A stretch of 64,000 nt of DNA from Bacteroidales bacterium (lineage in GTDB: Bacteria; Bacteroidota; Bacteroidia; Bacteroidales; UBA932), in NCBI GenBank assembly GCA_017428725.1, contig JAFRQH010000022.1, forward strand, positions 1 to 64,000, written 5' to 3'. Within the stretch, counting starts at the first letter, position 1; each line of letters starts with the position of its first letter. This document shows positions 42,145 to 50,752 of this stretch, one piece after another. A program made the position numbers and the translations under genes. The notes under the pieces are model-generated. The model made no database searches and had not been told where the DNA came from. It was given only the letters and a program-made list of their open reading frames with translations.

Positions 42145-43104
42145 TTAAAGCAGGGCGGAGAGGCACTTGCGGAGGCTGTCGGTCCAGTAGGGGACAGACA
42201 GGCCATAGGTGGCTTTGACCTTGGTCTTGTCAAGGACTGAGAACGCCGGACGTCGGACCGGGCTCGGGAATTCGTCGGAATGGCAGGGCCGGATGTCACA
42301 GGCGGAGCGTCCGGCCTCCGGGCAGATCTGATCCGCCATTTCCGCGATCCGCTTCGTGAAATCATACCAGCTGCAGACCCCTTCGTTGCTATAGTGGTAG
42401 ATGCCGCAGACCGGTCCTGCCAGGATAGCGAGAATGGCGCTGGCCAGGTCGCCGGCGTAGGTGGGCGTGCCGACCTGGTCGAAGACCACGCTGAGCCGCG
42501 GTTTCTCGGCCGTCAGGCGGAGCATCGTCCGCACGAAATTCTTGCCGAATTCGCTGTAGAGCCAGGCGGTGCGCAGGATGACGTACCGGCAGCCGGTGCG
42601 CTGGATGGCCTGCTCGCCGTGGAGCTTGGTCAGGCCGTAGACGCCGGTGGGTGTGCCGGTCTGGTCCTCCCGGCAGGGGGTGTTGTACGGGTCTCCGCCG
42701 AATACATAGTCCGTACTGACGTGTATCAGCAGGCCGCCGTTCTCCCGCATCGCCAGGGCGAGGTTCTCCGGAGCCTTCGCGTTGAGGAGCTCCGCCAGTT
42801 CCGCGCGCTCCTCGGCAGCGTCCACGTTGGTGAAGGCCGCGCAGTTGACGATAGCATCGATCCGCCGCTCGCGCACCAGGGTGCGGACGGCATCAAGGTC
42901 GGTGATGTCGAGCCGGCGCGTGGACGTGTCTACGGGCGCGCCGCCGGCGAGCTTGCGGAGCATCGTGGCGGATTCCTCCGAGGCTTCGGTGACATCGGTG
43001 AAGAGGAATTCCATTTCCGGGCCCGGCCCGGAATGACGGGAAGCGGCCAGCAGCCGCATCTCATTGCCCAACTGGCCGTTGGCACCGGTGACAAGGATAT
43101 TCAT
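42145..43104 (-). CDS. rfbD: dTDP-4-dehydrorhamnose reductase
   Basis: Last step of dTDP-L-rhamnose synthesis (NAD(P)H-dependent 4-keto reduction). 319 residues, extended [23 protein letters not shown] Rossmann start, HVSTDYVFGG, the active-site GVYGLTKLHGEQAI (YxxxK) and VILRTAWLYSEFGKNFV. The ATG at 43104 overlaps the rfbC stop by four bases; an upstream open extension is rfbC in another frame. Last gene of rfbACD, ending next to the repeat block. Confidence 0.95.
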   Translation of the reverse strand: MNILVTGANGQLGNEMRLLAASRHSGPGPEMEFLFTDVTEASEESATMLRKLAGGAPVDTSTRRLDITDLDAVRTLVRERRIDAIVNCAAFTNVDAAEERAELAELLNAKAPENLALAMRENGGLLIHVSTDYVFGGDPYNTPCREDQTGTPTGVYGLTKLHGEQAIQRTGCRYVILRTAWLYSEFGKNFVRTMLRLTAEKPRLSVVFDQVGTPTYAGDLASAILAILAGPVCGIYHYSNEGVCSWYDFTKRIAEMADQICPEAGRSACDIRPCHSDEFPSPVRRPAFSVLDKTKVKATYGLSVPYWTDSLRKCLSALL

Positions 43105-43670
43105 AACACGAAAGGGATTTGCGTGTCGGCCAGGACGGCGCGGGCGCGGTCCTTGTCGCTGAGGATCATCCGCTCCGCGGGAACCTGCCAGTCGATCCCC
43201 AGGGCGGGGTCGGCCAGCTGGATGCCGGAGTCGGCCTCCGGGTGGTAGAACTCGTCGCATTTGTATTGGAAGACCGCCGTTTCGCTGAGTACGGCGAACC
43301 CGTGCGCAAACCCCTTGGGGATGAAGAACTGCAGATGGTTCTCTCCTGAAATCTCTACTGCGACGTGCTGCCCGAAAGTAGGTGAGCCTTGCCGGATATC
43401 TACAGCCACGTCGAGTACCTTTCCGGCCACGCAACGCACCAGCTTGCTCTGTGTGAAAGGCGGATTCTGGAAGTGCAGGCCGCGGACCACGCCGTAGCTC
43501 GACATCGATTCATTGTCCTGCACGAACTGTATGCTGTGCCCCAGCAGCGGGGTCACCTGCGCGTCGAAATCCCGCTGGGAAAAACTCTCGAAAAAGTAGC
43601 CCCGCGCGTCCTTGAACACGCGTGGCTCGATGATGAAGACGCCCTCCAGGGCGGTGGGGATTACATTCAT
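43101..43670 (-). CDS. rfbC: dTDP-4-dehydrorhamnose 3,5-epimerase
   Basis: Cupin-fold epimerase of 189 residues. Motifs: [20 protein letters not shown], the catalytic His in [31 protein letters not shown] and [14 protein letters not shown]; the Tyr that protonates the sugar is in [14 protein letters not shown]. Coupled to rfbA and rfbD by ATGA overlaps. Confidence 0.95.
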   Translation of the reverse strand: MNVIPTALEGVFIIEPRVFKDARGYFFESFSQRDFDAQVTPLLGHSIQFVQDNESMSSYGVVRGLHFQNPPFTQSKLVRCVAGKVLDVAVDIRQGSPTFGQHVAVEISGENHLQFFIPKGFAHGFAVLSETAVFQYKCDEFYHPEADSGIQLADPALGIDWQVPAERMILSDKDRARAVLADTQIPFVL

Positions 43671-44557
43671 TTCTTGCGTTTCTCGTCCTCGATACACTTG
43701 AGCAGATACTGCCCGTACTGGTTCTTGAGCATCGGCTGCGCCAGCTCGCGCATCCGCTCCTCCGTGATCCAGCCGCGGTGGTAGGCGATGCCTTCCAGGC
43801 AGGCGATCTTGAGACCCTGGCGCTTCTCGATGACTTCCACGAAGATGGAAGCCTCTGCCAGGCTGTCGTGCGTGCCGGTGTCCAGCCAGGCGAACCCCCG
43901 CCCGAAAGTCTGGACCTTCAGCTCGCCGTCCCGCAGGAACTCCTGGTTGACCGTGGTGATCTCCAGCTCCCCCCGGGCGGACGGCTTGATGTGCTTGGCC
44001 ACGTCCACCACCTTGTTGGGGTAGAAATAGAGCCCGACGACGGCGTAGTTGCTCTTCGGCTCCTTCGGCTTCTCCTCGATGCTCAGGCAGTTTCCGTCTG
44101 CATCGAACTCCGCCACGCCGTAGCGCTCCGGGTCGTCCACCCAGTATCCGAACACCGTGGCTTTGCCGTCCTGTTCCGCCGAGCGGACCGCCTCCTTGAG
44201 GAGTGCGGTCAGGCCGTTTCCGTGGAAGATGTTGTCCCCGAGCACCAGGCAGGCGCAGTCGTCGCCGATGAACTCCTCGCCGATAAGGAAAGCCTGGGCC
44301 AGACCGTCCGGGCTGGGCTGCTCGGCGAATTCGAAATGCACGCCGTAGTCGGAGCCGTCGCCGAGCAGGCGCCGGAAGCCCGGGAGGTCCTGGGGCGTGC
44401 TGATTATCAGGATGTCACGGATACCCGCCAGCATCAGGACGCTGATCGGATAGTAGACCATCGGTTTGTCGTAGATCGGCAGCAGTTGCTTGCTGACGCC
44501 TTTGGTGATCGGGTAGAGCCGGGTGCCGGAGCCGCCGGCGAGGACGATGCCTTTCAT
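43667..44557 (-). CDS. rfbA: Glucose-1-phosphate thymidylyltransferase
   Basis: Makes dTDP-glucose, first step of the rhamnose pathway. 296 residues: [20 protein letters not shown], then [32 protein letters not shown] and [15 protein letters not shown], all signature blocks of RmlA. Start at 44557; a TACTTTTG box lies 28 bases upstream. First gene of rfbA-rfbC-rfbD. The rfbB dehydratase expected between A and C is not in the window. Confidence 0.96.
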   Translation of the reverse strand: MKGIVLAGGSGTRLYPITKGVSKQLLPIYDKPMVYYPISVLMLAGIRDILIISTPQDLPGFRRLLGDGSDYGVHFEFAEQPSPDGLAQAFLIGEEFIGDDCACLVLGDNIFHGNGLTALLKEAVRSAEQDGKATVFGYWVDDPERYGVAEFDADGNCLSIEEKPKEPKSNYAVVGLYFYPNKVVDVAKHIKPSARGELEITTVNQEFLRDGELKVQTFGRGFAWLDTGTHDSLAEASIFVEVIEKRQGLKIACLEGIAYHRGWITEERMRELAQPMLKNQYGQYLLKCIEDEKRKK

Positions 44558-44584
44558 TGGCGGAACGTTTTTAGGTATGCAGGA

Positions 44585-44592
44585 CAAAAGTA
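44585..44592 (-). promoter_or_regulatory. -7 box TACTTTTG for rfbACD
   Basis: Perfect TAnnTTTG. It lies 43 bases from the divergent box of the C11 peptidase gene. Confidence 0.7.
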
Positions 44593-44634
44593 CAAAAACT
44601 TTTCCGCATCGCTGATTATTTGCCGTACTTTGTT

Positions 44635-44642
44635 TAAATTTG
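44635..44642 (+). promoter_or_regulatory. -7 box TAAATTTG for the C11 peptidase gene
   Basis: Perfect TAnnTTTG, six bases before the ATG at 44649; no clear -33 TTTG at the right distance. Confidence 0.6.
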
Positions 44643-44648
44643 CGCTCG

Positions 44649-45878
44649 ATGCGCCGGGTCAGGTACATACTCCTCTCGTTCGCCGTCCTGCTCGTTCAGG
44701 GTGGCTGCAACGGCCTGGACCGTCCCTATGAAGGGACGTACGACCAGGTGCTCATCTTCTGCGCCCTCGGCTACAACAATCTCAGCCCCGACCTGGTGTC
44801 GAATTTCGAACAGATCCAGGACGGCATCCTGCCCGGCCTGTGGCAGGATAAGGCCATCGTGGCTTTCTGCCACACCTCCGTCGGGCTGGATTACACCAAG
44901 CCCAACCCGCCGCGGCTGATCCGCATCTACCGCGATTCCGAGGGCAAGGCCCGGGCCGACACCCTCAAGACGTACGACAATATGGCCGTCGGTGCCACCA
45001 AGGAGTCCATCCGCACAGCGCTCACGGAGATCATGGAGCGCTTCCCGTCCAAGCATTACGGGATGATCGCCTCTTCCCACGGAACGGGCTGGATCCCGGG
45101 CGGATATACTTCCGACAGCGAGTATTCCAGCATCCGGGAGCGGGTCGAGGAGCCCGAGACGCCCTGGCCGCTCACCAAGGCCTTCTGCAACCATTTCACC
45201 CGCAGGGGGACGGTCACGGATATCAATTGGATGGAGTTCTCCGATTTCGTGGACGCCATTCCAATGAAGCTGGACTACTTGATCATGGACGCCTGCCTGA
45301 TGGGCGCGGTCGAGGTGGCCTGGGACCTCAAGGATATCTGCAACTACCTGGTCTTCTCGCCGACCGAGGTGATGGAATACGGGATGATCTACAAGACCCT
45401 TTCCTGGGATATGCTCAGCGGCCGGGAGGCCGACCTGCGGACCTACTGCGAGGAGTTCTATGACTATTACAGCAATATGAGCGGCAGCCCGTACGGGACC
45501 ATCACCCTGCTGGACTGCTCGCGGCTGGACGCGCTCGCCGAGGCCTTCGGCGCGATTGTCGGGGCGCACCGCGCGGAGATGGGCATCCGCCAGCTCAGTA
45601 CTGTCCAGCGGTACTACTATCCCTCCAGCAAGCTCCGCTTCTTCTATGACCTGCGGGACTTTGCCGACAAGCTGGATGCGAGCGCCTCGGAGATGGCGCG
45701 CCTGGACGCCGCGCTGGAAGCCTGTGTGCTCTATCACGCAGAGACGCCGACCTTCTTCAACCTGCCCCTGGAGCGCTGCTGCGGCCTGTCGGTCTATATC
45801 CCGGATCCTGCCCGTACGCGCCTCAATTCTTTCTATCGGGACCTGTCCTGGAACCGGAAGGTGCAACTCGTGAAGTAA
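44649..45878 (+). CDS. Clostripain-family (C11) cysteine protease lipoprotein
   Basis: 409 residues. A short signal ending in a lipobox-like LLVQGGC predicts a lipoprotein. The caspase-like fold of C11 peptidases is indicated by the catalytic His in [14 protein letters not shown] near residue 143 and the catalytic Cys in [17 protein letters not shown] near 215, with [14 protein letters not shown] after it. C11 enzymes cut after Arg or Lys and often mature by self-cleavage. The gene lies alone between the rfb operon and the capsule promoter; a link to capsule function is possible but unproven. Confidence 0.9.
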   Translation: MRRVRYILLSFAVLLVQGGCNGLDRPYEGTYDQVLIFCALGYNNLSPDLVSNFEQIQDGILPGLWQDKAIVAFCHTSVGLDYTKPNPPRLIRIYRDSEGKARADTLKTYDNMAVGATKESIRTALTEIMERFPSKHYGMIASSHGTGWIPGGYTSDSEYSSIRERVEEPETPWPLTKAFCNHFTRRGTVTDINWMEFSDFVDAIPMKLDYLIMDACLMGAVEVAWDLKDICNYLVFSPTEVMEYGMIYKTLSWDMLSGREADLRTYCEEFYDYYSNMSGSPYGTITLLDCSRLDALAEAFGAIVGAHRAEMGIRQLSTVQRYYYPSSKLRFFYDLRDFADKLDASASEMARLDAALEACVLYHAETPTFFNLPLERCCGLSVYIPDPARTRLNSFYRDLSWNRKVQLVK

Positions 45879-45888
45879 GGCATTCTTT

Positions 45889-45920
45889 TTTGGCAGATTC
45901 CCGATTTGTTCGTATCTTTG
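45889..45920 (+). promoter_or_regulatory. Promoter of the capsule operon
   Basis: TTTG at 45889-45892, 20 bases, TATCTTTG at 45913-45920. It is flanked by the short inverted repeat GGCATTCT (45879-45886) / AGAATGCC (45947-45954). Confidence 0.8.
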
Positions 45921-45924
45921 CTTA

Positions 45925-46079
45925 ACATTTTATTCCCTTCGCGTGTAGAATGCCAAAGGATTGCAGTGTTGGCTCCTGGATAGGAGCACGGCTGCTGCGC
46001 GGGCCGATCCCGCCAATCCGTGACGCCGCCCGGTTCTTTGTGTCTCCAAAGGCCGGGGAGTGAAGGAAATGCCCAAACC
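45925..46079 (+). ncRNA. Structured 5' leader of upxY, candidate cis-regulatory RNA
   Basis: About 155 bases between promoter and the GTG of upxY. Three hairpins can be drawn: GCAG...GGCTCC/GGAGC...CTGC (45963-45995); GCGGG-ccgat-CCCGC (45999-46013); and CCCGG-tt-CTTTG/CAAAG-g-CCGGG (46029-46057). The heptamer CCGTGAC occurs twice, at 46018-46024 and at the upxY start. Capsule operons of Bacteroides have leaders on which UpxY acts; whether this is one, or a ligand-sensing RNA, cannot be told. Confidence 0.55.
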
Positions 46080-46637
46080 GTGACCACAAAACTCATCCAA
46101 CCCTCTCCCGAAGGCCTCCATTGGTACGCCCTCAAGGTTTTCTACAACCGGGTGGTCTACCTCAAGTCCCTGCTTGAAAAGGAAGGCAAGGAGACCTATG
46201 TCCCGCTGCATACGGTGGAGCAATATGAGAGCGGCCGATTGACCTATGTGGAGAAGCAGCTGATTCCCTCGTTGCTTTTCGTGCGCTGCGAGGAGCGGTG
46301 GCTGGTGGACTTCAAACACGGGCACAACGCTGATTTCATGTTCTACGTTGCGCCCCAGTCCAACCTGCCCGGAGCGATCCGGGATGAGGAGATGCGTTCG
46401 TTCATCCTCGTGACCTCCGCAAATGCCGGACGCAACGTGAAGTACTTCGGTGCCGATGCCCCAGAGTATCGTACCGGCGACCGCGTTCGGGTCATCGAAG
46501 GTATCTACAAAGGTGCCGAGGGCTACATCAAGCGGATCAAAAAGGACCGCAAGCTCATTGTCTCGGTGACCGGCGTCGCCGTGGTGGCGGTGAGTTACAT
46601 CCATCCGGATTATTTGGAGAAATTGACAAATGATTGA
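46080..46637 (+). CDS. UpxY/NusG-like transcription antiterminator of the capsule locus
   Basis: 185 residues from the GTG at 46080. The NGN domain starts HWYALKVFYNRVVYLKSLLEKEG and the KOW motif is in YRTGDRVRVIEGIYKGAEGYI, followed by a typical hydrophobic strand (VSVTGVAVVAVSYI). Specialised NusG paralogues of this kind (UpxY) stand first in Bacteroides capsule operons and prevent premature termination there. A second in-frame GTG at 46020 lies within the structured leader and is less likely. Confidence 0.88.
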   Translation: MTTKLIQPSPEGLHWYALKVFYNRVVYLKSLLEKEGKETYVPLHTVEQYESGRLTYVEKQLIPSLLFVRCEERWLVDFKHGHNADFMFYVAPQSNLPGAIRDEEMRSFILVTSANAGRNVKYFGADAPEYRTGDRVRVIEGIYKGAEGYIKRIKKDRKLIVSVTGVAVVAVSYIHPDYLEKLTND

Positions 46638-47802
46638 CAAGTCTATGAAAAGGTGGTCCCTCTGTTTTATCGGGTTCCTGTTTTTGATGGTGTTCCTGCT
46701 TCAGGGACGGCTTTGCGCAGCGGACAAATTATATATCTGGAACGCGGAGGAACTGGAGGCCATCAAGACCGACCCGTCAAAGAAAGCCTTGGCGGACAGG
46801 TATGTTGCCAAAGCGGATTCCTGTCTCTTGCTGCAGCCTTTGACAGTGGTGGACAAGAGCTGGTCCTTCGCTGAGGACAAGCATTATTATTGTACGATGG
46901 CTCCCTATTGGTGGCCTATAGAAGTAAACGGGAAGACCGTCTTTGTAAACCGTGATGGACACGTCAATCCGCAGAGCCTGGATCTGGACAAGGCCAAGAT
47001 AGCCCAGCTTGGAGATCGGATGAAACTCCTTGCAATTGCTTATTATTTTACGGGGGACGGGCGTTACTTTGATGCTTATCGGGAGCAACTGGATGTGTGG
47101 TTCATCAACCAAGACACATATATGTATCCGGATTTCCTGTATGCGCAGGTTGTCCCAGGGAGGAATGGCAATAAGGGCAGGGGTGTCGGAATAGGGGAAG
47201 GTCACGGATTCAATGACGTGCTCGAGTCCTTCCGTTTGATCGATTCCGTCAGGTCGGTTGGCACCAGAAGGAGAGGCAAGGTGATCGCCTGGTTCCGTCG
47301 CCTGGGGGACTGGATGGCTACGAGCGCGCAGGGGATCGAGCAGGCGAAGATGAACAATAATCTGGGTATTTCTTATGATACCACATTGGCAAATATTTCG
47401 CTTTTTGTAGGGAACCGGGCACGCGCAGAACAGATATTCGACCAGTTCTCCGAGAAGCGGACGTTCAAACAGATCGAGGAGGATGGTAAGATGCCCGGAG
47501 AATTGCAAAGGACCAAGGCGTTCAGTTATTCGGTGTACTGCCTGGATTTTTTCACCGATTTCTTCCTTCTAGCTTCGTCTGCCGGTACTGATGCTTATGA
47601 GCGGGATCGGGATCGCTACAATGCGGCATATAAGTTCTTGCTGCAGTTCGTAGATAACCATGAAACTTTTCCTTACAATCAGATCATCGGCTGGCGGGAT
47701 TCCACCCGGTCTCTCTATGACCAGATCGATCGGCTGAAGAGGATAGACCCTGAAATTGCGGACAGGCTGACAATCAATTCCGCATCCTCGGTAGAGAAAT
47801 GA
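46630..47802 (+). CDS. Secreted alginate-lyase-family protein
   Basis: 390 residues. Signal peptide around residues 6-31 (WSLCFIGFLFLMVFLLQGRLCA). The alpha-toroid alginate lyase pattern is clear: YYCTMAPYWWP and VNRDGHVNPQSLDLDKAKIAQL, then helical repeats with NNNLGISYDTTLANISLFVG and RTKAFSYSVYCLDFF. The catalytic Asn/His/Tyr set is plausibly within these blocks. In a capsule operon it may trim or release the polysaccharide in the periplasm. It overlaps upxY by eight bases. Confidence 0.87.
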   Translation: MIDKSMKRWSLCFIGFLFLMVFLLQGRLCAADKLYIWNAEELEAIKTDPSKKALADRYVAKADSCLLLQPLTVVDKSWSFAEDKHYYCTMAPYWWPIEVNGKTVFVNRDGHVNPQSLDLDKAKIAQLGDRMKLLAIAYYFTGDGRYFDAYREQLDVWFINQDTYMYPDFLYAQVVPGRNGNKGRGVGIGEGHGFNDVLESFRLIDSVRSVGTRRRGKVIAWFRRLGDWMATSAQGIEQAKMNNNLGISYDTTLANISLFVGNRARAEQIFDQFSEKRTFKQIEEDGKMPGELQRTKAFSYSVYCLDFFTDFFLLASSAGTDAYERDRDRYNAAYKFLLQFVDNHETFPYNQIIGWRDSTRSLYDQIDRLKRIDPEIADRLTINSASSVEK

Positions 47803-49574
47803 TCAACATCCAAGATAAACTTAACTGTTGTGGCTGTAATGCCTGTGGGGATATTTGTGCCCACTACGCGATAAGCTTTTCTTCCGACCGGGAAGGCTTC
47901 TGGTATCCCGTCGTCGATTTGGAGAAATGTACGGATTGCCACCTGTGTGAACGCGTTTGTCCGATGACCGGTCCGGCCGATTATGTGAGCAGGTATCCTG
48001 TCCCGAAAGTATTTGCCGCATACAACAAGGATGAGCCGGTCAGGCTTGACAGCACTTCCGGAGGCGTGTACTCCGCACTGGCGAATGCGATGTATGCGAA
48101 GCATTCGTTCGTGGGCGGAGCCGTCTACAATGACGACCATACTGTCAGGCATATCGTATCGGACGACCCGGCCATGCTGGATGAGATCAGGAGCTCCAAG
48201 TATCTTCAGAGCATCATGTCCGGTCAGTACCGGGAGATCCGGTCTCTACTGAACGAAGGAGAATCCGTCCTTTATTGCGGCTGTCCCTGCCAGATACAGG
48301 CTTTATATAAGTTCCTCAACAAGGAATACGAGAACCTGGTCACTTGTGATTTTATCTGCAGGGGGGTGAACTCGCCCAAAGTCTTTCTCAAGTATATGGA
48401 GATGCTCGAGCGCGAATTCGGCTCCAAGGCGACCAAAATCAAGTTCAAGGCAAAGAAATGGGGGTGGCATAATTTCTCTTTGCGGGTTAATTTCGCCAAT
48501 GGGGAAGAGTACTGCAAGGACAGGTGGCACGATCTCTTCTTCATCGGTTATCTGCAAGCGGGCAATTTTACCCGGCCCTCCTGTTATTCTTGCCGGTTCA
48601 AAGGTTTCCCCCAAAAGGCGGACATTACGCTTGCCGATTTCTGGGGGATCGAGAAAATTGACAAAACGATGGATCAGGATAAGGGAACATCCCTTGTGCT
48701 GATCAATTCCGACAAGGGAAAGGCTTTGTTCGACAGCATCAAAGACGGAATTGAATGCAAAGAGTTCACTATGCAAGATGCCGCCAAAGGGAATCCCGCA
48801 ATGTATAGCTCTTTGTCTTCCATTCCCTTGAATCGCGAGGCGTTTTTTGAAGACTTGGACATAATGGATTTTTCACGGGTCGCACGAAAATATTTCCCGC
48901 ATCGAAACCTCTTCACAAAAGCAATGAATAAATTGTCCCCGTTGTTCAAATTGGGTTGTTCGTTCTCATCCTGGTCAACTTTTTTGAGAATTAATTTTTT
49001 CTCACGGCACGTCGTTCGCGCTGCCAAATTACCGTTCCTTAATGAAAGCAGGACCGTCATTCAGATGGATGAGAATTCATCGATGGTCCTCAAAGACAGG
49101 TTTATCACGGGCATGAGACAAGTGAAAAAGGCCCGTTCGGAAACGCGCATCCTATTGGAAGAAAACAGCGAATTGGTCGTAAACGGGCGTTTCACGGTCT
49201 TTGCCAACAGTTACATCCGGGTCATCAAAGGCGGGCGGCTGATCCTTCATGGCGGATCCATCAATGAGAATGTGCAGATCACAGCGGCGGATACGGTTGA
49301 GATAGGCAAAGAAGCGACGATCGGGCGCGATGTCGTGATCAGGTCTTATGACGGGCATACGATTTGTCAGCCGGGGTACAGAAAATCCGCTCCCATCCAC
49401 ATCGGAGAACACGTCTGGATCGGACAAGGGGCGACCATCCTGAAAGGTGTGACCATTGGCGACGGGGCTGTCGTCGCTTCGGGGGCTATTGTTACGAAAG
49501 ATGTTCCTGCCAATTCACTTGTAGCCGGCGTGCCGGCAAAGGTTATCAAAGAAGGCATTAGTTGGGTCAAATGA
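47799..49574 (+). CDS. FrhB-like iron-sulfur protein fused to a left-handed beta-helix acyltransferase
   Basis: 591 residues, two modules. Residues 1-60 carry two 4Fe-4S sites (C10/C13/C16/C20 region CCGCNACGDIC and C44/C47/C50/C54 in CTDCHLCERVCP). Residues about 65-390 are the coenzyme F420 hydrogenase/dehydrogenase beta-subunit family (LDSTSGGVYSALANAMY, YCGCPCQIQALYKFL, CDFICRGVNSPKVF, CYSCRFKGF...ADITLADFWG). From about 450 to the end is a hexapeptide-repeat beta-helix with HIGEHVWIGQGATILKGVTI and the SLVAGVPAKVIK end typical of O-acetyltransferases. FrhB-like proteins are frequent in capsule loci beside pyruvyl transferases, but normally as separate proteins. Confidence 0.88.
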   Translation: MINIQDKLNCCGCNACGDICAHYAISFSSDREGFWYPVVDLEKCTDCHLCERVCPMTGPADYVSRYPVPKVFAAYNKDEPVRLDSTSGGVYSALANAMYAKHSFVGGAVYNDDHTVRHIVSDDPAMLDEIRSSKYLQSIMSGQYREIRSLLNEGESVLYCGCPCQIQALYKFLNKEYENLVTCDFICRGVNSPKVFLKYMEMLEREFGSKATKIKFKAKKWGWHNFSLRVNFANGEEYCKDRWHDLFFIGYLQAGNFTRPSCYSCRFKGFPQKADITLADFWGIEKIDKTMDQDKGTSLVLINSDKGKALFDSIKDGIECKEFTMQDAAKGNPAMYSSLSSIPLNREAFFEDLDIMDFSRVARKYFPHRNLFTKAMNKLSPLFKLGCSFSSWSTFLRINFFSRHVVRAAKLPFLNESRTVIQMDENSSMVLKDRFITGMRQVKKARSETRILLEENSELVVNGRFTVFANSYIRVIKGGRLILHGGSINENVQITAADTVEIGKEATIGRDVVIRSYDGHTICQPGYRKSAPIHIGEHVWIGQGATILKGVTIGDGAVVASGAIVTKDVPANSLVAGVPAKVIKEGISWVK

Positions 49575-50752
49575 AATTGTTGATTGTTGGCGGCACCGGC
49601 GTCTTGAGTTCGGCGGTTGTCGCAGAAGCGATAGCGCAGAAAATCGAAGTCACGATTATCACCCGTGGCATCAAGAAAAAAGAGATTCCTGGCGGGGTGA
49701 CCTATATCAAGGCGGATTACCGGAACCGGGAAATGATGCTTGCCAAATTGGAGGGTAAGCGTTATGACGCTGTCATCGATTTTATCTGTTACAATCGGAA
49801 GCAGATCGATTACAGTATCGAATTGTTGCATCGTTTTGCCGATCAGTATGTTTTTATCTCTACGGCGTGTGTTTATGACAGCAGAGTCCAGGGTGTTAAA
49901 GATGAAAACGCCGACAAGGTGCTTCCGGATTGGAATTACAGCGTCCAGAAATGGGAATGCGAGTGTTTCCTGAAGGGACAGGCGGAGAAATTGGGATTCA
50001 ATTATACCGTTGTTCGTCCGTGTGTCACTTATGATGACACCCGGATCCCTTATGGAGTTATGCCTCTGTATGGGTACCATTGGACATTCTGTGCCAGGAT
50101 CCTGAGCGGGAAACCGGTGTTGCGCTGGGATGGAGGTAATGCCCGGTGGAATATGATGCGGGTCGAGGATTTCGCAGTGGGATTGCTTGGCGTCATCGGG
50201 AATCCCCATTGTTATGGGGAAGCCTATAACATCAGTGGGGACAATTCGTACTCGTGGAACGAGGTTTTACACACATTGGGAGAACTGTTGGGCAAGGATC
50301 CCACCGTTTTCGACGTGTCCAGCGAGGAGTTCAAAAAATACTATCCTGACAGAAAAGGAGAGATTGCCGGTCGTTCACTGGATTTGATTGTCAGCAACAA
50401 CAAGGTCAAGGGGATCGTCCCTTCGTTCGGGACGACGTATTCCCTCAAGGCAGGATTGCAGCGGACGTTGGAAGCCTACGAGGGGGATGATTATCAATTA
50501 GGGATAGATTGGAAGTATGATGCCGCGATGGACCGCGTCATCAAGGTGCTTTCCAAAAAGAGAGGGCTGTCAACAAAGCAGTTCAATCTTGGTTTCAATG
50601 ATTATCTTGGGACGGCTACAAGTGCGGACCGCCGGGTGTACTGGCTGGAATTCCATCGGGACAATCCGATGATCAAGGCATCCCTTCTTGGAGCCCGTTT
50701 CTTTGGAAAGATAGTGCGTTCGTTTAAGAATGGCAGAGGTCACCACAAATAG
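49571..50752 (+). CDS. NAD-dependent epimerase/dehydratase family protein
   Basis: 393 residues. MKLLIVGGTGVLSSAVVAEA is an atypical-SDR Rossmann start; VFISTACVYDS and the catalytic YSVQKWECE (YxxxK) follow, with VRPCVTYDDTR as in sugar-modifying SDRs. The C-terminal 90 residues are an extra helical part (YQLGIDWKYDAAMDRVIKVL). Likely acts on a nucleotide sugar of the capsule unit; which one is unknown. ATG at 49571 overlaps the previous stop (ATGA); the 3' end overlaps the flippase gene by 23 bases. Confidence 0.85.
   Translation: MKLLIVGGTGVLSSAVVAEAIAQKIEVTIITRGIKKKEIPGGVTYIKADYRNREMMLAKLEGKRYDAVIDFICYNRKQIDYSIELLHRFADQYVFISTACVYDSRVQGVKDENADKVLPDWNYSVQKWECECFLKGQAEKLGFNYTVVRPCVTYDDTRIPYGVMPLYGYHWTFCARILSGKPVLRWDGGNARWNMMRVEDFAVGLLGVIGNPHCYGEAYNISGDNSYSWNEVLHTLGELLGKDPTVFDVSSEEFKKYYPDRKGEIAGRSLDLIVSNNKVKGIVPSFGTTYSLKAGLQRTLEAYEGDDYQLGIDWKYDAAMDRVIKVLSKKRGLSTKQFNLGFNDYLGTATSADRRVYWLEFHRDNPMIKASLLGARFFGKIVRSFKNGRGHHK

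Noticed and set aside
45925-46079. Cobalamin riboswitch upstream of upxY
   Set aside because: CCCGCC...GTGAC and GGA-A-TGCC pieces recall the B12 consensus, but the GGGAA/GGTG core and a proper B12 box are missing and GCGGG-ccgat-CCCGC pairs with itself, so it is reported only as an unclassified leader.
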